Shown here in pieces: positions 1-8,992 of a stretch of 64,000 nt of DNA; positions within the stretch are counted from its first letter, which is position 1, and each line of letters opens with the position of its first letter. The translations under genes were made by a program, and so were the position numbers. The notes beneath the pieces are model-generated. The model was not told the origin of the DNA, ran no database searches, and saw nothing but the letters and a program-made list of their open reading frames with translations. Source of the DNA: JAUNBG01 sp964442735 (GTDB taxonomy: Bacteria; Planctomycetota; Planctomycetia; Pirellulales; Thermoguttaceae); assembly GCA_964442735.1 (NCBI GenBank), contig CAYUAP010000010.1, positions 1-64,000 on the forward strand, read 5' to 3'.

Positions 1-63
1 GGTGATGTGGTGATGTGGTGATGTGGTGATGTGGTGATGTGGTGATGTGGTGATGTGGTGATG
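1..63. repeat. 8-bp tandem repeat (GGTGATGT), cut by window edge
   Basis: The unit GGTGATGT is repeated almost perfectly about 7.9 times and continues off the left edge. No reading frame is evident. It is a microsatellite of the same unit length as the GTGTCTGT arrays near 22.8 kb. Confidence 0.95.
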
Positions 64-143
64 GAACCGAAATAACATTACAGATATTATTTTCGGAACC
101 ATACAGATCCTGGTTCTTCAAGTAAATTCCCCCCTTAAAAAAT

Positions 144-1211
144 TTATTTGCAAGGTATAAATCGGAAGGCGGTCGGCGTCATCCAGTCGATGGAATCGTA
201 ATTAGCGAGCATGACAAGTCCATGCTGCTGTAGATATTCTACACGTCCGGCAATATCGCACAAGGCAAATAAAGTTCTATTAATATGCGTTGTATAATAC
301 ATACGTTTGAATAATTCGTAATAGGTCATAGGGCGATCTTCCCGGGTTAAAATTTCCAGTAGTTTATTGTTTCGTCGTTCTTCCCCCCGGCGGACGAGCG
401 CAATCCGGGCCGGTATATCTGCGACAATATCTTCGTGTGCCGGAAGTGCCGTCAAATTTAGGTCCGTTCGTTCTTTATAGTCAACGGCCATTTTTTCCAA
501 ACGATCCAGCGACTGAAGATAATGTGTCAAACCGGTATGGGGAATCAAACGTTCCGGCCAGACCTGTGTCAAGGTTTTCGACAGCACAAGATCACCCGAA
601 AAAATAAAGGAATCCAATTGAACGGCCGTATGACCGGAACTGTGGCCCGGCAAATAATGGAATTGAAGATTATCGACCGTTTCACCACCCTCAAGGGAAT
701 GCTCGACAACGGAAGAAGAAATACGACCCGGTAAAAAACCGAAACTATTGATAATATCCGGAATTTTTTCCTCCGGAACACCTCCTTCCCGCATCATGGT
801 TACAAAACGGCAGTTTAAATCGACGGCACGTTCATTATAGGAAGAAACGGTTCGGCTCTCAAACAAATGGACATAGAGTTCCGCACCGGACCGATGCTTC
901 CATCCTTGTGTTCCACCGAAATGATCGAGGTGAACATGGGTCAGAAAAATCCGCTTGAGATCTGAAATGGAAAACGGTTCGAATTCCCTGTTGATTGTAT
1001 CAAAACCTTCTTCGATTCGGATAGGACATTCTCCTTCCCCACTACCACAGTCGATTAACATCGGTTTAAGTTTTTCGCCCAAGAGAAGATAGACAAACCC
1101 CTGTAACCATGGAAGAACCGGGGCCTGAATACGATAGATTCGCGTTCCGTCCGAAGCTTCCAGGCGCTGTACTCTTGAATCCTTGGAAAATACTGAATTA
1201 CTGTATTGCAT
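144..1211 (-). CDS. MBL-fold metallo-hydrolase with C-terminal winged helix
   Basis: Metallo-beta-lactamase-fold hydrolase, probably cytosolic; the substrate cannot be read from sequence. From the ATG at 1211 the protein has 355 residues. The zinc motif HVHLDH lies near residues 92-97, followed by PGHSSGH (about 189-195), FSGD (about 207) and a late PAHED histidine. The last ~80 residues look like the winged-helix tail of LACTB2-like hydrolases. A GTG at 1247 in the same frame would overlap the upstream peptidase gene by 22 bases, so the ATG is preferred. It is the last gene of a minus-strand run after gltX and the M20 peptidase. Confidence 0.85.
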   Translation of the reverse strand: MQYSNSVFSKDSRVQRLEASDGTRIYRIQAPVLPWLQGFVYLLLGEKLKPMLIDCGSGEGECPIRIEEGFDTINREFEPFSISDLKRIFLTHVHLDHFGGTQGWKHRSGAELYVHLFESRTVSSYNERAVDLNCRFVTMMREGGVPEEKIPDIINSFGFLPGRISSSVVEHSLEGGETVDNLQFHYLPGHSSGHTAVQLDSFIFSGDLVLSKTLTQVWPERLIPHTGLTHYLQSLDRLEKMAVDYKERTDLNLTALPAHEDIVADIPARIALVRRGEERRNNKLLEILTREDRPMTYYELFKRMYYTTHINRTLFALCDIAGRVEYLQQHGLVMLANYDSIDWMTPTAFRFIPCK

Positions 1212-1225
1212 ATTTGAAATTTCTA

Positions 1226-2599
1226 TCAGGAGACAAATTCCTGCCACAGACGTGCACTTGTTTCCATTCCCTTCATAAAGGAATCGACAGGAAAACGTTC
1301 GTTGGGAGAATGTATAGCGTCTTCGTCCAGTCCGAAACCGATTAGGAGCAGGTCGGCGTTCAGTTGATTCTTTAATTCCGTAACAATAGTAATGGACCCA
1401 CCATCACGAACGAAATAGGGTTTCTTCCCGAAGGTCTGTTCCAGGGCGTTTGCCGCCTTCTGCATATAGGGACTGTCCAGAGAGACAACCATTCCGCACG
1501 CGCCGTGATCATAGCGGAGATCCATTTTAATTCCCGGTGGAATCTGTTTTTCCAGAAATCGGACGAGATTTTTCCAAATTTTCCCGGGCTCCTGATTCGG
1601 AACAAGTCGAAATGTAATTTTAGCCGAGGCGACAGAAGGAATAATCGTCTTGGGTCCTTCCCCCTGATATCCACCGGTAATACCGTTGACATCCATGGCC
1701 GGACGTGCGCATCGCCGTTCCACGGTAGTATAACGGGCATCACCGAATCCGGAATCGAGTCCTATTTCCGCTAACGACGTTTTTTCATCAAAAGGTACTT
1801 CCGCCAGGGAACGATGTTCCTTGTCGGATATTTTAATAACATCATCATAGAATTCAGGAACCTGAATAATACCGTTTTCATCGATTAAACTATTAATCAG
1901 TCGGGCAAGGGTAATAACCGGATTACAGACAGAACCGCCATAGAGACCGCTATGCAGATCGCGATTTGGTCCCTTGAGAAACAATTCACAAGCTAGTAAT
2001 CCGCGCAGACCATAGGAAATAGCGGGCTGACCAGGACCAGCCATTGTATTGTCACTGACGACGATCACATCGCACTGGAGCATGGTCCGATTGGCTTCCT
2101 CCTGTAAAAACGCGTGCAGGGCCGCACTATTGACTTCTTCTTCTCCTTCGTAAATGAATTTGAACTGTAGTGGAAATTCCCGACCACTGTCTTTATAGGC
2201 CTTGAGGGCAAAAAGATGTGTCAGAAGCTGTCCTTTATCGTCGTCTGCCCCACGTCCATAGACATAGCCGTCAATTTCCTTTGGATCGAACGGATCGTCA
2301 ATTTTCCATTCATCGAAAGGTTCCGGCGGTTGAACATCATAATGACCATAAAGCAAAACGGTCGGTTTTCCCGGGATTTTAGGCGACTCCGCATAGACAA
2401 GCGGATGACTCGACGTCTGAATAATTTTGGTACTCAAACCAAGATCATTCCGAAGATAATTCGCCAGCCATTCGGCCATACGATCAATATCGGCCCGATG
2501 TTCCGATTGTGAACTGACACTCGGAATCCGAAGCGCCTCGAACCAGCGTTCCATAAAACGTTTTTTATTTTCCTTAATGTAATCCAATATCTTTTGCAT
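1226..2599 (-). CDS. M20-family dipeptidase/metallopeptidase
   Basis: Zinc aminoacyl-dipeptidase-like enzyme of the M20 family (CNDP/PepV-like), 457 residues, cytosolic. Visible metal and catalytic motifs are YGHYDVQPP (H86, D88), GRGADDDKGQ (about 116-124) and the glutamate run EGEEE (151-155); a late IHSPNE motif supplies another ligand. The LHSGLYGG stretch belongs to the lid/dimerisation domain. An AAGGAGA ribosome site lies just before ATG 2599, and the gene starts 17 bases after gltX ends, which suggests co-transcription. The physiological substrate is unknown. Confidence 0.9.
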   Translation of the reverse strand: MQKILDYIKENKKRFMERWFEALRIPSVSSQSEHRADIDRMAEWLANYLRNDLGLSTKIIQTSSHPLVYAESPKIPGKPTVLLYGHYDVQPPEPFDEWKIDDPFDPKEIDGYVYGRGADDDKGQLLTHLFALKAYKDSGREFPLQFKFIYEGEEEVNSAALHAFLQEEANRTMLQCDVIVVSDNTMAGPGQPAISYGLRGLLACELFLKGPNRDLHSGLYGGSVCNPVITLARLINSLIDENGIIQVPEFYDDVIKISDKEHRSLAEVPFDEKTSLAEIGLDSGFGDARYTTVERRCARPAMDVNGITGGYQGEGPKTIIPSVASAKITFRLVPNQEPGKIWKNLVRFLEKQIPPGIKMDLRYDHGACGMVVSLDSPYMQKAANALEQTFGKKPYFVRDGGSITIVTELKNQLNADLLLIGFGLDEDAIHSPNERFPVDSFMKGMETSARLWQEFVS

Positions 2600-2616
2600 G
2601 ATCGTCTCCTTTTTTA

Positions 2617-4281
2617 TTATTGTTTTCGCTGTCTTTCACCAGAAGTTTCCAAACGAGTCAGAACACGTTTTTTTCCGAGAATTTCAAGAATTTCAAACAT
2701 ACCGGGCCCAATACCTTTTCCAGTAACCGAAACGCGAAGCGCGTGAATAATTTGTGCAGGTTTAATGGATCTCTCTTCCAAATAATGGTGCATTAAATCT
2801 TCCAGGTACCCTGCCTTGAAATCCGATTCCGGAACAGTGACTAAACGGCTCTGAAATTCTTTAAGATAGCCGCAGGCGTCCGGATCATTGGTAATACGTT
2901 TTTCCCAAACTTTTTCGTCAACGGGGAACGATTGATCACTCGCAAAAAAATCGGAGAAGTCAAGAATATCCCCCGAAACTTTAATACGGTCGCCCGCCGC
3001 CGCAATAATCGATTCGATCATTGTTTTAACCTCCTCGGGCGACATTTCCGGATGTTCGAGAATAGTCAATGGAGTTGCAACGTCCATAACATCCGGCAGA
3101 TCAGTAAAATGACCGGTATCTCCTTCGAGCGGCTTTACCAGTTTTGCCCCGATTAAGTATCGGAGAGCCCGGGCATATTTTTCGTCCGCAGACAAGGCAA
3201 GCTGATGTTTCTCCTGAAATGCAAATAACTTCGCCGGATCAAAAGAGGCCGCCGCTTTATTAACACGTTCGAGTGTAAAGTTCTGAACCAACTCGTCCAT
3301 GGTAAAATACTCCGATTTATCGTCTAAAGACCATCCGAGAAGGGCAATATAGTTGGTAATCGCCTCCGGTAAATAACCAACTTGACGATAGAAATCGACG
3401 ATCACCGGATTGAAACCTTCGGCGGTCGTTTCCATAAAAACACGGTCGGCAATACGTTTACCATGATCGACTAATTTTGCGAAATCTTTATTTTTTAGGT
3501 ATTTATCCAATTTCCGTTTGCTCAATTTTGTTTTACTTCCCGGCTCGGCAACACAGGGAAGATGCGCGTAAACAGGAAGTGGATATCCGAGCGCTTGAAT
3601 AATAAAGATCTGCCGTGGAGTATTTGATAAATGTTCTTCCGCTCGAATTACATGGGTAATACCAAAATCGTAATCGTCTACAACGTTGGCCAAATGATAG
3701 AGACAGGAACCATCCGCTCGTTGAATAACATGATCCTGTTCCATCTGCCAATCGAATTCCACCTGACCGCGGATCAGGTCGTTCATAACAAGTTTCCCTT
3801 CCCGGGGAATTTTGAGTCGAACAACGCCAGCACGTCCCTCTTCTTCATATTTTTTTCGTTGTTCCGCAGTCTCCGCCATAAAACGACGACTGTAGACATA
3901 CGTTTTTTTCGCGGCAACGGCTTCTTCCCGTTCCTTCTGCAGCTCCTCCGGACGGGCATAGTCCCAATAGGCATGTCCGGATTGAATCAACTGCCGCACC
4001 GCCGCCTGATATTTTTGCAGACGCTCCGACTGATAATAGGGGACATGGGGACCACCTACTTCCGGTCCTTCGTCCCAATTGATACCGAGCCATTTCAAAC
4101 CTTCCAAAATTGGTTCCAATGCCTGTTTTACATTTCTGTTCTGGTCGGTATCATCAATACGTAAAATAAACTGACCATTTTCCTTTTTGGCATAGAGATA
4201 GCAAAATAAAGCCGTTCGAACACCACCGATATGAAGATATCCGGTCGGACTAGGGGCAAATCGTGTTCTGACATTTGTCAT
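2617..4281 (-). CDS. gltX: Glutamyl-tRNA synthetase
   Basis: Charges tRNA-Glu with glutamate (class I synthetase), cytosolic. The 554-residue protein starts MTNVRTRFAPSPTGYLHIGG, with the HIGH-type signature HIGG at 17-20 and the KMSKS-type loop as KLSKR (252-256). It is longer than the usual ~470-500 residues because of an insertion just after the KLSKR loop (KNKDFAKLVDHGKRIADR) and a longer anticodon-binding region. It is the first gene of a minus-strand set and is divergent from trxB. Whether it is discriminating or non-discriminating (also charging tRNA-Gln) cannot be told from sequence alone. Confidence 0.96.
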   Translation of the reverse strand: MTNVRTRFAPSPTGYLHIGGVRTALFCYLYAKKENGQFILRIDDTDQNRNVKQALEPILEGLKWLGINWDEGPEVGGPHVPYYQSERLQKYQAAVRQLIQSGHAYWDYARPEELQKEREEAVAAKKTYVYSRRFMAETAEQRKKYEEEGRAGVVRLKIPREGKLVMNDLIRGQVEFDWQMEQDHVIQRADGSCLYHLANVVDDYDFGITHVIRAEEHLSNTPRQIFIIQALGYPLPVYAHLPCVAEPGSKTKLSKRKLDKYLKNKDFAKLVDHGKRIADRVFMETTAEGFNPVIVDFYRQVGYLPEAITNYIALLGWSLDDKSEYFTMDELVQNFTLERVNKAAASFDPAKLFAFQEKHQLALSADEKYARALRYLIGAKLVKPLEGDTGHFTDLPDVMDVATPLTILEHPEMSPEEVKTMIESIIAAAGDRIKVSGDILDFSDFFASDQSFPVDEKVWEKRITNDPDACGYLKEFQSRLVTVPESDFKAGYLEDLMHHYLEERSIKPAQIIHALRVSVTGKGIGPGMFEILEILGKKRVLTRLETSGERQRKQ

Positions 4282-4599
4282 TTCAAAATAGGTTCCTGTA
4301 TTTATATATGGTATTTATATACGGTACAGTGTCTTTATCCATATTCAGGGACGGAACGTTTTGATCGTCCGCGATTCCCACTGGCACTGTTTGGTATATA
4401 GAGGGATGGTTAAAATGATTCTGGCCTTTTTCCTTAAAGTGGGACCATTATTTTTTTATTATACCTTCGAATAGTTAAAACAAAAGACGGAAAAAGCACA
4501 AAATTTCCCTTGAACTGGCAGAAAACAAATTATATGTTATATTGATAGAAAATTTAAGTGTAAAAATGATGAAGGAGATATTATGATCAAGGAGATATT
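4282..4599. other. Divergent intergenic region, gltX / trxB
   Basis: About 318 bases, AT-rich, containing the leaders of gltX (minus) and trxB (plus). A weak trxB promoter candidate is TTGAAC at 4510-4515 with TATGTT at 4533-4538 (17-base spacing). No RNA gene or element A/B copy is visible. Confidence 0.5.
4510..4538 (+). promoter_or_regulatory. Candidate trxB promoter
   Basis: TTGAAC (4510-4515), 17-base spacer, TATGTT (4533-4538). Four to five of six bases match the sigma-70 consensus at each box. The position fits trxB, but it is only a pattern match. Confidence 0.35.
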
Positions 4600-4602
4600 A
4601 TG
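4572..4602 (+). promoter_or_regulatory. Tandemly duplicated RBS and start codon before trxB
   Basis: A 17-base unit beginning AAGGAGATATTATG is present twice in a row (from 4572 and 4589). Each copy has a full Shine-Dalgarno sequence and an ATG. The first ATG (4583) opens a six-codon frame, MIKEIL, whose TGA overlaps the trxB ATG at 4600 as ATGA. Confidence 0.85.
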
Positions 4603-5646
4603 ACTGTAATAGAAAAAGTAATAATAATAGGGAGTGGACCCGCCGGTTGGGCAGCAGGAATCTATGCGTCACGCGCGCAGTTATCCCCTCTTCTGTTTGA
4701 AGGAGCTATTTCGGCGGAAAATCAGGCGGCGGGTACACTGCCGATGGGCCAGTTGGCCATGACCACGGAAATAGAGAACTATCCCGGTTTTCCGTCAGGC
4801 GATCTGCGCCAGTATCTGGCGAGTGCTCTGGATAAACAGCGGACCATGATGCTTCTCCCCAATGATGGACATCAGTTGAGTGGCCCGGAACTGGTGGAAC
4901 TCGCTCGGCAACAAGCCATTAACTTCGGAACGCGAATCATTTCGGCCGATATCGTTTCCGTGAATTTTAAGGATAGTCCCTTGGAAGTCACCGATTCCAA
5001 TGGAATGGTTCATTATGCAGAATCGATAATCATTGCAACAGGAGCGTCCGCGAATTATCTTGGTTTGGAATCGGAAGAGCGCTTTAAAAATCGAGGAGTT
5101 AGTGCCTGTGCCGTTTGTGACGGAGCTCTTCCCCGATTCAGAAATGCGAACATAGCCGTAGTCGGAGGCGGTGATTCCGCCGTGGAAGAAGCCGATTATT
5201 TAACAAAATTTGCAGAAAAAGTCTATTTAATCCATCGCCGGGACGAACTTCGGGCATCCATGGTTATGGCCAATCGAGCTAAAAATCACCCTAAAATAGA
5301 AATATTATGGAGTCGAGTACCAAAAGAGATCCTCGGAAATAACGAAAAAGGAGTGACCGGTATTGTCCTTGAGAGTACCAAGGACGCCCCTCCATTGAAA
5401 TTAGAAGTTTCCGGAGTCTTTATGGCTATTGGACATACACCCAATACCCGATTTTTAAAAGGAGAGTTGGAATTAACGGAAAAAGGATTCATTCAGAGAA
5501 CGGTTCCCTTCCGGACCAATACGAGTGTTCCCGGAGTTTTTGCTGCTGGTGACGTGGCCGATGACTATTATAAACAGGCAATAACTGCTGCCGGAACCGG
5601 ATGTATGGCCGCACTGGACGCCGAACGTTATCTCGCCGCGAAATAA
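4600..5646 (+). CDS. trxB: Thioredoxin reductase (NADPH)
   Basis: FAD enzyme that passes electrons from NADPH to thioredoxin. The 348-residue protein has the FAD-binding GSGPAGWAAG (11-20), the redox pair CAVC (C170, C173), the NADPH-binding VVGGGDSAVEEA (188-199) and the C-terminal FAD motif with GDVADDYYKQA. It is about 30 residues longer than typical TrxB, mainly through an insert near 75-95 (around LDKQRTMMLLPNDG) between the FAD domain's first part and the redox domain. Start choice follows the strong AAGGAG at 4589. It appears monocistronic; the downstream DNA is repeats. Confidence 0.95.
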   Translation: MTVIEKVIIIGSGPAGWAAGIYASRAQLSPLLFEGAISAENQAAGTLPMGQLAMTTEIENYPGFPSGDLRQYLASALDKQRTMMLLPNDGHQLSGPELVELARQQAINFGTRIISADIVSVNFKDSPLEVTDSNGMVHYAESIIIATGASANYLGLESEERFKNRGVSACAVCDGALPRFRNANIAVVGGGDSAVEEADYLTKFAEKVYLIHRRDELRASMVMANRAKNHPKIEILWSRVPKEILGNNEKGVTGIVLESTKDAPPLKLEVSGVFMAIGHTPNTRFLKGELELTEKGFIQRTVPFRTNTSVPGVFAAGDVADDYYKQAITAAGTGCMAALDAERYLAAK

Positions 5647-5693
5647 AAAGGTGATTTATCTTCGTCTCGGACAGTCCCGAAATAAAGGTTATT

Positions 5694-5774
5694 GATGTTT
5701 TACATACAGATGTTTTACATACAGATATTTTACATATAAATATTTTACATATAAATATTTTACATACGGATGTA
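5694..5774. repeat. 15-bp tandem repeat
   Basis: Unit GATGTTTTACATACA and close variants (GATATTTTACATATA), about five copies directly after trxB. Confidence 0.85.
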
Positions 5775-5792
5775 AAACATATTACTGTTTAG

Positions 5793-6073
5793 GCAACCAT
5801 TCACGAACGATTTTGGAACCACGGATATCACGGATAAACACTGATAGTCTGCCGTAAAATACAATCTGTGACAATCAGTATTATACTCAAGATCGTTATA
5901 AAAGTCTATTTTTCCAAACAGGCGAGACGCCTGTTTGGAGGATGCGGACGAGACCTGCCTGCCGTCAGGCATGGAGTCCGCGCTCCCAGGAAATGCCGAA
6001 TTCATAACGGTTGTACAGTATCTCCATGGTTTTACTATATCCATGGTTTTACATTATATCTGTGAACGGTCAC
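5793..6073 (+). repeat. Element A copy, interrupted by element B
   Basis: The left arm starts at GCAACCATTCACGAACG (5793) and runs to about 5881; the right end (GTGAACGGTCAC) is at about 6062-6073. The middle is occupied by a B copy in minus orientation (5882-6021). The right arm is shortened. Confidence 0.7.
5882..6021 (-). repeat. Element B copy, long form, nested in A
   Basis: Starts TATACTCAAGATCGTTATAAA and ends with a slightly altered GTACAGTATC. Contains the AAACAGGCG/CGCCTGTTT hairpin and the inner GCCTGCCGTCAGGC palindrome. Confidence 0.85.
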
Positions 6074-6114
6074 TCAAAAATAAAATATTATAAATCACGA
6101 CAGGTTTAGCTAAT

Positions 6115-6212
6115 TATACTACAGGACGTTACCGTATTGTCATTTCAGGGGCCCCTTCCAAACAGGCCTATGCCTGTTTGAAAAGAAGAAATTTAAAACG
6201 GCGTTGAGTATA
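6115..6212 (+). repeat. Element B copy, minimal form
   Basis: About 98 bp: TATACT end at 6115, AGTATA end at 6207-6212, and between them only one hairpin, AAACAGGC-CTAT-GCCTGTTT (6160-6179), which is a perfect 8-bp stem. It ends 5 bases before the lpxA stop codon and could serve as its terminator region. Confidence 0.7.
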
Positions 6213-6217
6213 GAGAA

Positions 6218-7105
6218 TCAACCGATACGTCGAGCCGGAGCCATCAGGTTGTTTTCGTCTTCACTGTCTTCTTCATATCCGGTAATAACGTGAAGTTTGA
6301 ACGTGGAGGGAGTTTCGTTCCGATTAATACTATGACGTTCCATCGTAATACCACGGGTCGTCATTGCCAGGAAGCGAGCCATTTCCAGTCCGGGTCCTTC
6401 TTTAAATTCTTCTTCTATCTGATGAACAATTTCACGCCACTGAAGACCACTTCGATATAAAATTCTATAGACCGCTTTAAGCGTCTTAATATCATCGGAG
6501 GAGAAATTGGCACGTCGTAACCCAATAAAGTTCAAACTAACCACCTGACTCGACAAACCATCGATCGTTACGTAGGGAGGAACATCCTTTACAATATGGG
6601 CCTGTCCACCAACCATGGCATATGCGCCAACACGACAGAACTGATGTACACCAGCCGCCCCGGATATAAACGCACGTCGTCCTACAGATACATGACCTGC
6701 CAGCATGGTATTATTGGCCATAATCACCGAATCGCCGATTCGGCAGTCGTGCGCAATATGGGCGTTTACCATGAACATACAGTTATCACCTATTTCCGTA
6801 GCGTCCGGCTCTTTCATCGCCCGATGTATCGTTACGTTTTCCCGTATTATGTTGCCTTTACCAATAATAACCTGTCCACAGGTTCCGGAAAGACCGACAC
6901 ATTGCGGCAAACTACCGATAACCACACCTTCAAAAAGATGATTATTAGCTCCTATTTGAGTTCCGCGTTTTATTGTCACATGTGATTCAAGGCGGCATCC
7001 TTCCCCTATTTCCACATTATCTTCAATAATACAAAACGGACCAATTTGTACATCTTGTCCAATTTTTGCTCGCGGACTAACGAGGGCCTGTGGATGAATT
7101 TGCAC
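6218..7105 (-). CDS. lpxA: UDP-N-acetylglucosamine O-acyltransferase
   Basis: First enzyme of lipid A synthesis: moves an acyl chain from acyl carrier protein to UDP-GlcNAc. The left-handed beta-helix is visible as hexapeptide repeats over residues 5-190. The catalytic histidine is in AHIAHDC (H119), and the LpxA helical C-domain follows. At 295 residues it is about 30 longer than E. coli LpxA, with an acidic C-terminal tail (EEDSEDENN). It indicates an outer membrane with lipid A. No other lpx gene is nearby; the stop codon lies 5 bases from a repeat element. Confidence 0.95.
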   Translation of the reverse strand: MQIHPQALVSPRAKIGQDVQIGPFCIIEDNVEIGEGCRLESHVTIKRGTQIGANNHLFEGVVIGSLPQCVGLSGTCGQVIIGKGNIIRENVTIHRAMKEPDATEIGDNCMFMVNAHIAHDCRIGDSVIMANNTMLAGHVSVGRRAFISGAAGVHQFCRVGAYAMVGGQAHIVKDVPPYVTIDGLSSQVVSLNFIGLRRANFSSDDIKTLKAVYRILYRSGLQWREIVHQIEEEFKEGPGLEMARFLAMTTRGITMERHSINRNETPSTFKLHVITGYEEDSEDENNLMAPARRIG

Positions 7106-7438
7106 TTCCTTTGCCTTTCATCGCATGAATTCTTTTTTGATTTATAAATTTAACCAGGACCAAATGGCTCCAGTCCTAAAATCATAAAAGAAAACCCGCT
7201 TTTTGAAAAGACCGATTTTCATGTTTTTACTTTTTTTTTACAAAAAAAGTAAAGATTCCTGTCTTTTTGTCTTTTTATGATTCCTGTTTGATACATTCTC
7301 TATTCTTTTTATCGAACATTGTGCTCCTTAAAAACAGAAAAAGACTAAAAAAAGTTAAAAACAGTATTTTTTACCAGCGTCATGTTTCATCCCAGATACT
7401 TTGTCTTGAAATAGTAATCTTCTGTTATTTTATTAACG
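7106..7438. other. Gene-free stretch with AT-only inverted repeat
   Basis: No gene or recognised RNA. The clearest structure is an inverted repeat, TTTACTTTTTT...AAAAAAGTAAA, at about 7225-7253. It lies between two minus-strand genes and could be part of the lpxA leader or a terminator of the DUF167 operon. Confidence 0.5.
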
Positions 7439-7735
7439 TCACAAAAATGGATATATTAAATCCATTAATTCGTTGGGTGTAATGTCTCGGACCAGAAAAA
7501 TTTTTGCAGAAGCAGTATCTCCGGAGAGGAGTTCAAACTGATTTTTTCGCAAATGAAGTAATTTGGCAAGCAATTCAATAATTGCTTTATTGGCTTTTCC
7601 TTTTTCAGGAGCCTGTGTTACAGAAACTTTAAGGGAACCATTTTGAGTTCCGCGAATTTCATTTTTTCGTGCTCCTGGCTGTGCCTTTACCGGCAAGGTG
7701 ACACCTAACGGATGGGATGTAATATTAACAGTCAT
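7439..7735 (-). CDS. DUF167 (YggU-family) protein
   Basis: Small 98-residue protein of the DUF167/YggU family, biochemical role unknown. Family features seen are VKAQPGARKNEI (16-27), APEKGKANKAI (about 42-52) and the FELLSG strand near residue 68. The length is normal. It starts 12 bases after the end of the upstream membrane-protein gene, so the two are probably one transcript. Confidence 0.88.
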   Translation of the reverse strand: MTVNITSHPLGVTLPVKAQPGARKNEIRGTQNGSLKVSVTQAPEKGKANKAIIELLAKLLHLRKNQFELLSGDTASAKIFLVRDITPNELMDLIYPFL

Positions 7736-7747
7736 GAAACAGCTCGT

Positions 7748-8590
7748 TCAAACGTAGAATTCATCGTTTTTTATTGGAGGAACCGAATCTGGAATCGGGC
7801 CCGGGTTTGTAATAATGGAATTGGTCTCTTCAGAATCATCATTCCAATTCGTATTGGAAAAATTATAACCGGGAGGTGTCTGATTGTAAAACAACGAAGA
7901 AAACAAGCCCCCCAATGGATCGGTATAGGAATCCTTCCCAACCAACTCGAAGTCGGTAGAGACGGCCCCTGGAGCCAGGAGTTGCCGGTTAAGACTGACA
8001 ATATTCTGGAGTCGACATCGATAACGATAGTCGGATATCATAAAGACCCCCAGGGCAAGTATGGCGACAAGAGCGACGTAGACTAACGATCTGTCTTTAA
8101 CAAGCAGTTCGTGATTAGGTTCATTGTCGTCGGGCAGAAGTGGGGAGGAGGCCGTTTGAGAAACATCAGGTTCTTTTGCTGACACTTGAGGAGGTATTAC
8201 CTCTGGTTTTTCCGGTTCCTTTTTGGGAGGATTTTCCGATACATTTTTTTCTTCCGATTTATCTTTATTTTCATCGGAAGGAGATAAAAAGCCCTCGGGA
8301 AAACGAAATTCTTCATGTAAATTTTTTGGTTTTGGGGGACGTATACCGAAACGGGATGTTACCGTTCCTCTGTAGGGGCTTTCCATATTCAATGCAGAAG
8401 GACGCGTATCCTGTGCTCCGTCTGCCGATTGAGTCTTCAACAAATTAGACGATTGAGCCCAACCCACTGTCCCCGGGAGGATGCAAAACAGATATAATAT
8501 TAGACAATACATTAGAATCGAAATGAACCTTCCTTTTGGAAGGTCCTTCGTATCCGAATTATATAATCGTCCCAGTTTTATCCGTTGCAT
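7748..8590 (-). CDS. Hypothetical membrane protein, two hydrophobic segments
   Basis: 280 residues, family not recognised. A hydrophobic stretch at about 23-45 ends at GWAQ and looks like a signal peptide; a second at about 168-186 (YVALVAILALGVFM) is a likely transmembrane helix. The region between is Pro/Lys/Glu-rich and would be periplasmic if the first segment is cleaved. The C-terminal ~75 residues are polar. It precedes the DUF167 gene by 12 bases. No ribosome site is evident before ATG 8590, so an internal start (for example the Met just before YCLILYLF) is possible. Confidence 0.7.
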   Translation of the reverse strand: MQRIKLGRLYNSDTKDLPKGRFISILMYCLILYLFCILPGTVGWAQSSNLLKTQSADGAQDTRPSALNMESPYRGTVTSRFGIRPPKPKNLHEEFRFPEGFLSPSDENKDKSEEKNVSENPPKKEPEKPEVIPPQVSAKEPDVSQTASSPLLPDDNEPNHELLVKDRSLVYVALVAILALGVFMISDYRYRCRLQNIVSLNRQLLAPGAVSTDFELVGKDSYTDPLGGLFSSLFYNQTPPGYNFSNTNWNDDSEETNSIITNPGPIPDSVPPIKNDEFYV

Positions 8591-8992
8591 ATTTAATATC
8601 TACAGCAATGATTTACAAATATTAAAAACCTATTAGAGAATAACAATCTAACAACAATAGCCCTATGTTAAATTATATTATATAACAAAGACTTTTCAAC
8701 AAGTCAAAAAAGAGATTTTGGGAAATTTTTAATAAAAGTTCCAATAATAGCGATTGTCTTGTTTTTGCAACGTTCTGATTCTCTATTGTTACTGCAAGAT
8801 ATTTTCAAAAAATTAGGCAGTAATGTTTTTTACGGGACTATAGCTTTTATAGTGTTTTTATCTATAATGTAATTAAAAGGGGTTATCCGGCATCTGTCAA
8901 TAAAAGGGAGACGGGCCATTCAACTGTTTTCCGGCAGAAAAAACGACGATTGTTTTACAAAATAGTTTTATAGAAAAATCGGAAGGTGAACT
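8591..8992. other. Divergent intergenic region with promoter candidate
   Basis: About 400 AT-rich bases between the membrane-protein gene (minus) and the BON protein gene (plus). The only clear signals are the inverted repeat and TATAAT box listed separately. Confidence 0.6.
8837..8868 (+). promoter_or_regulatory. Inverted repeat plus TATAAT box
   Basis: ACTATA-N5-TATAGT (8837-8853) directly precedes a perfect -10 box, TATAAT (8863-8868). No good -35 box is present, so the palindrome may bind an activator or repressor. The downstream gene is the BON-domain protein. Confidence 0.35.

Larger units (their letters stand above)
5647..6217. other. Repeat-filled convergent region, trxB / lpxA
   Basis: Contains a 15-bp tandem repeat, an element A with a B copy at its centre, and a short B copy ending 5 bases before the lpxA stop codon. 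Short open frames here are repeat DNA, not genes. Confidence 0.8.

Noticed and set aside
5647..6217. tRNA genes in intergenic regions
   Set aside because: I looked through the long gaps for TTCGA-type T-arms and CCA-like ends and saw no cloverleaf; a tRNAscan run would settle it.
7267..7482. 71-codon plus-strand frame
   Set aside because: It overlaps the DUF167 gene antisense and has a low-complexity, AT-rich sequence without a ribosome site.
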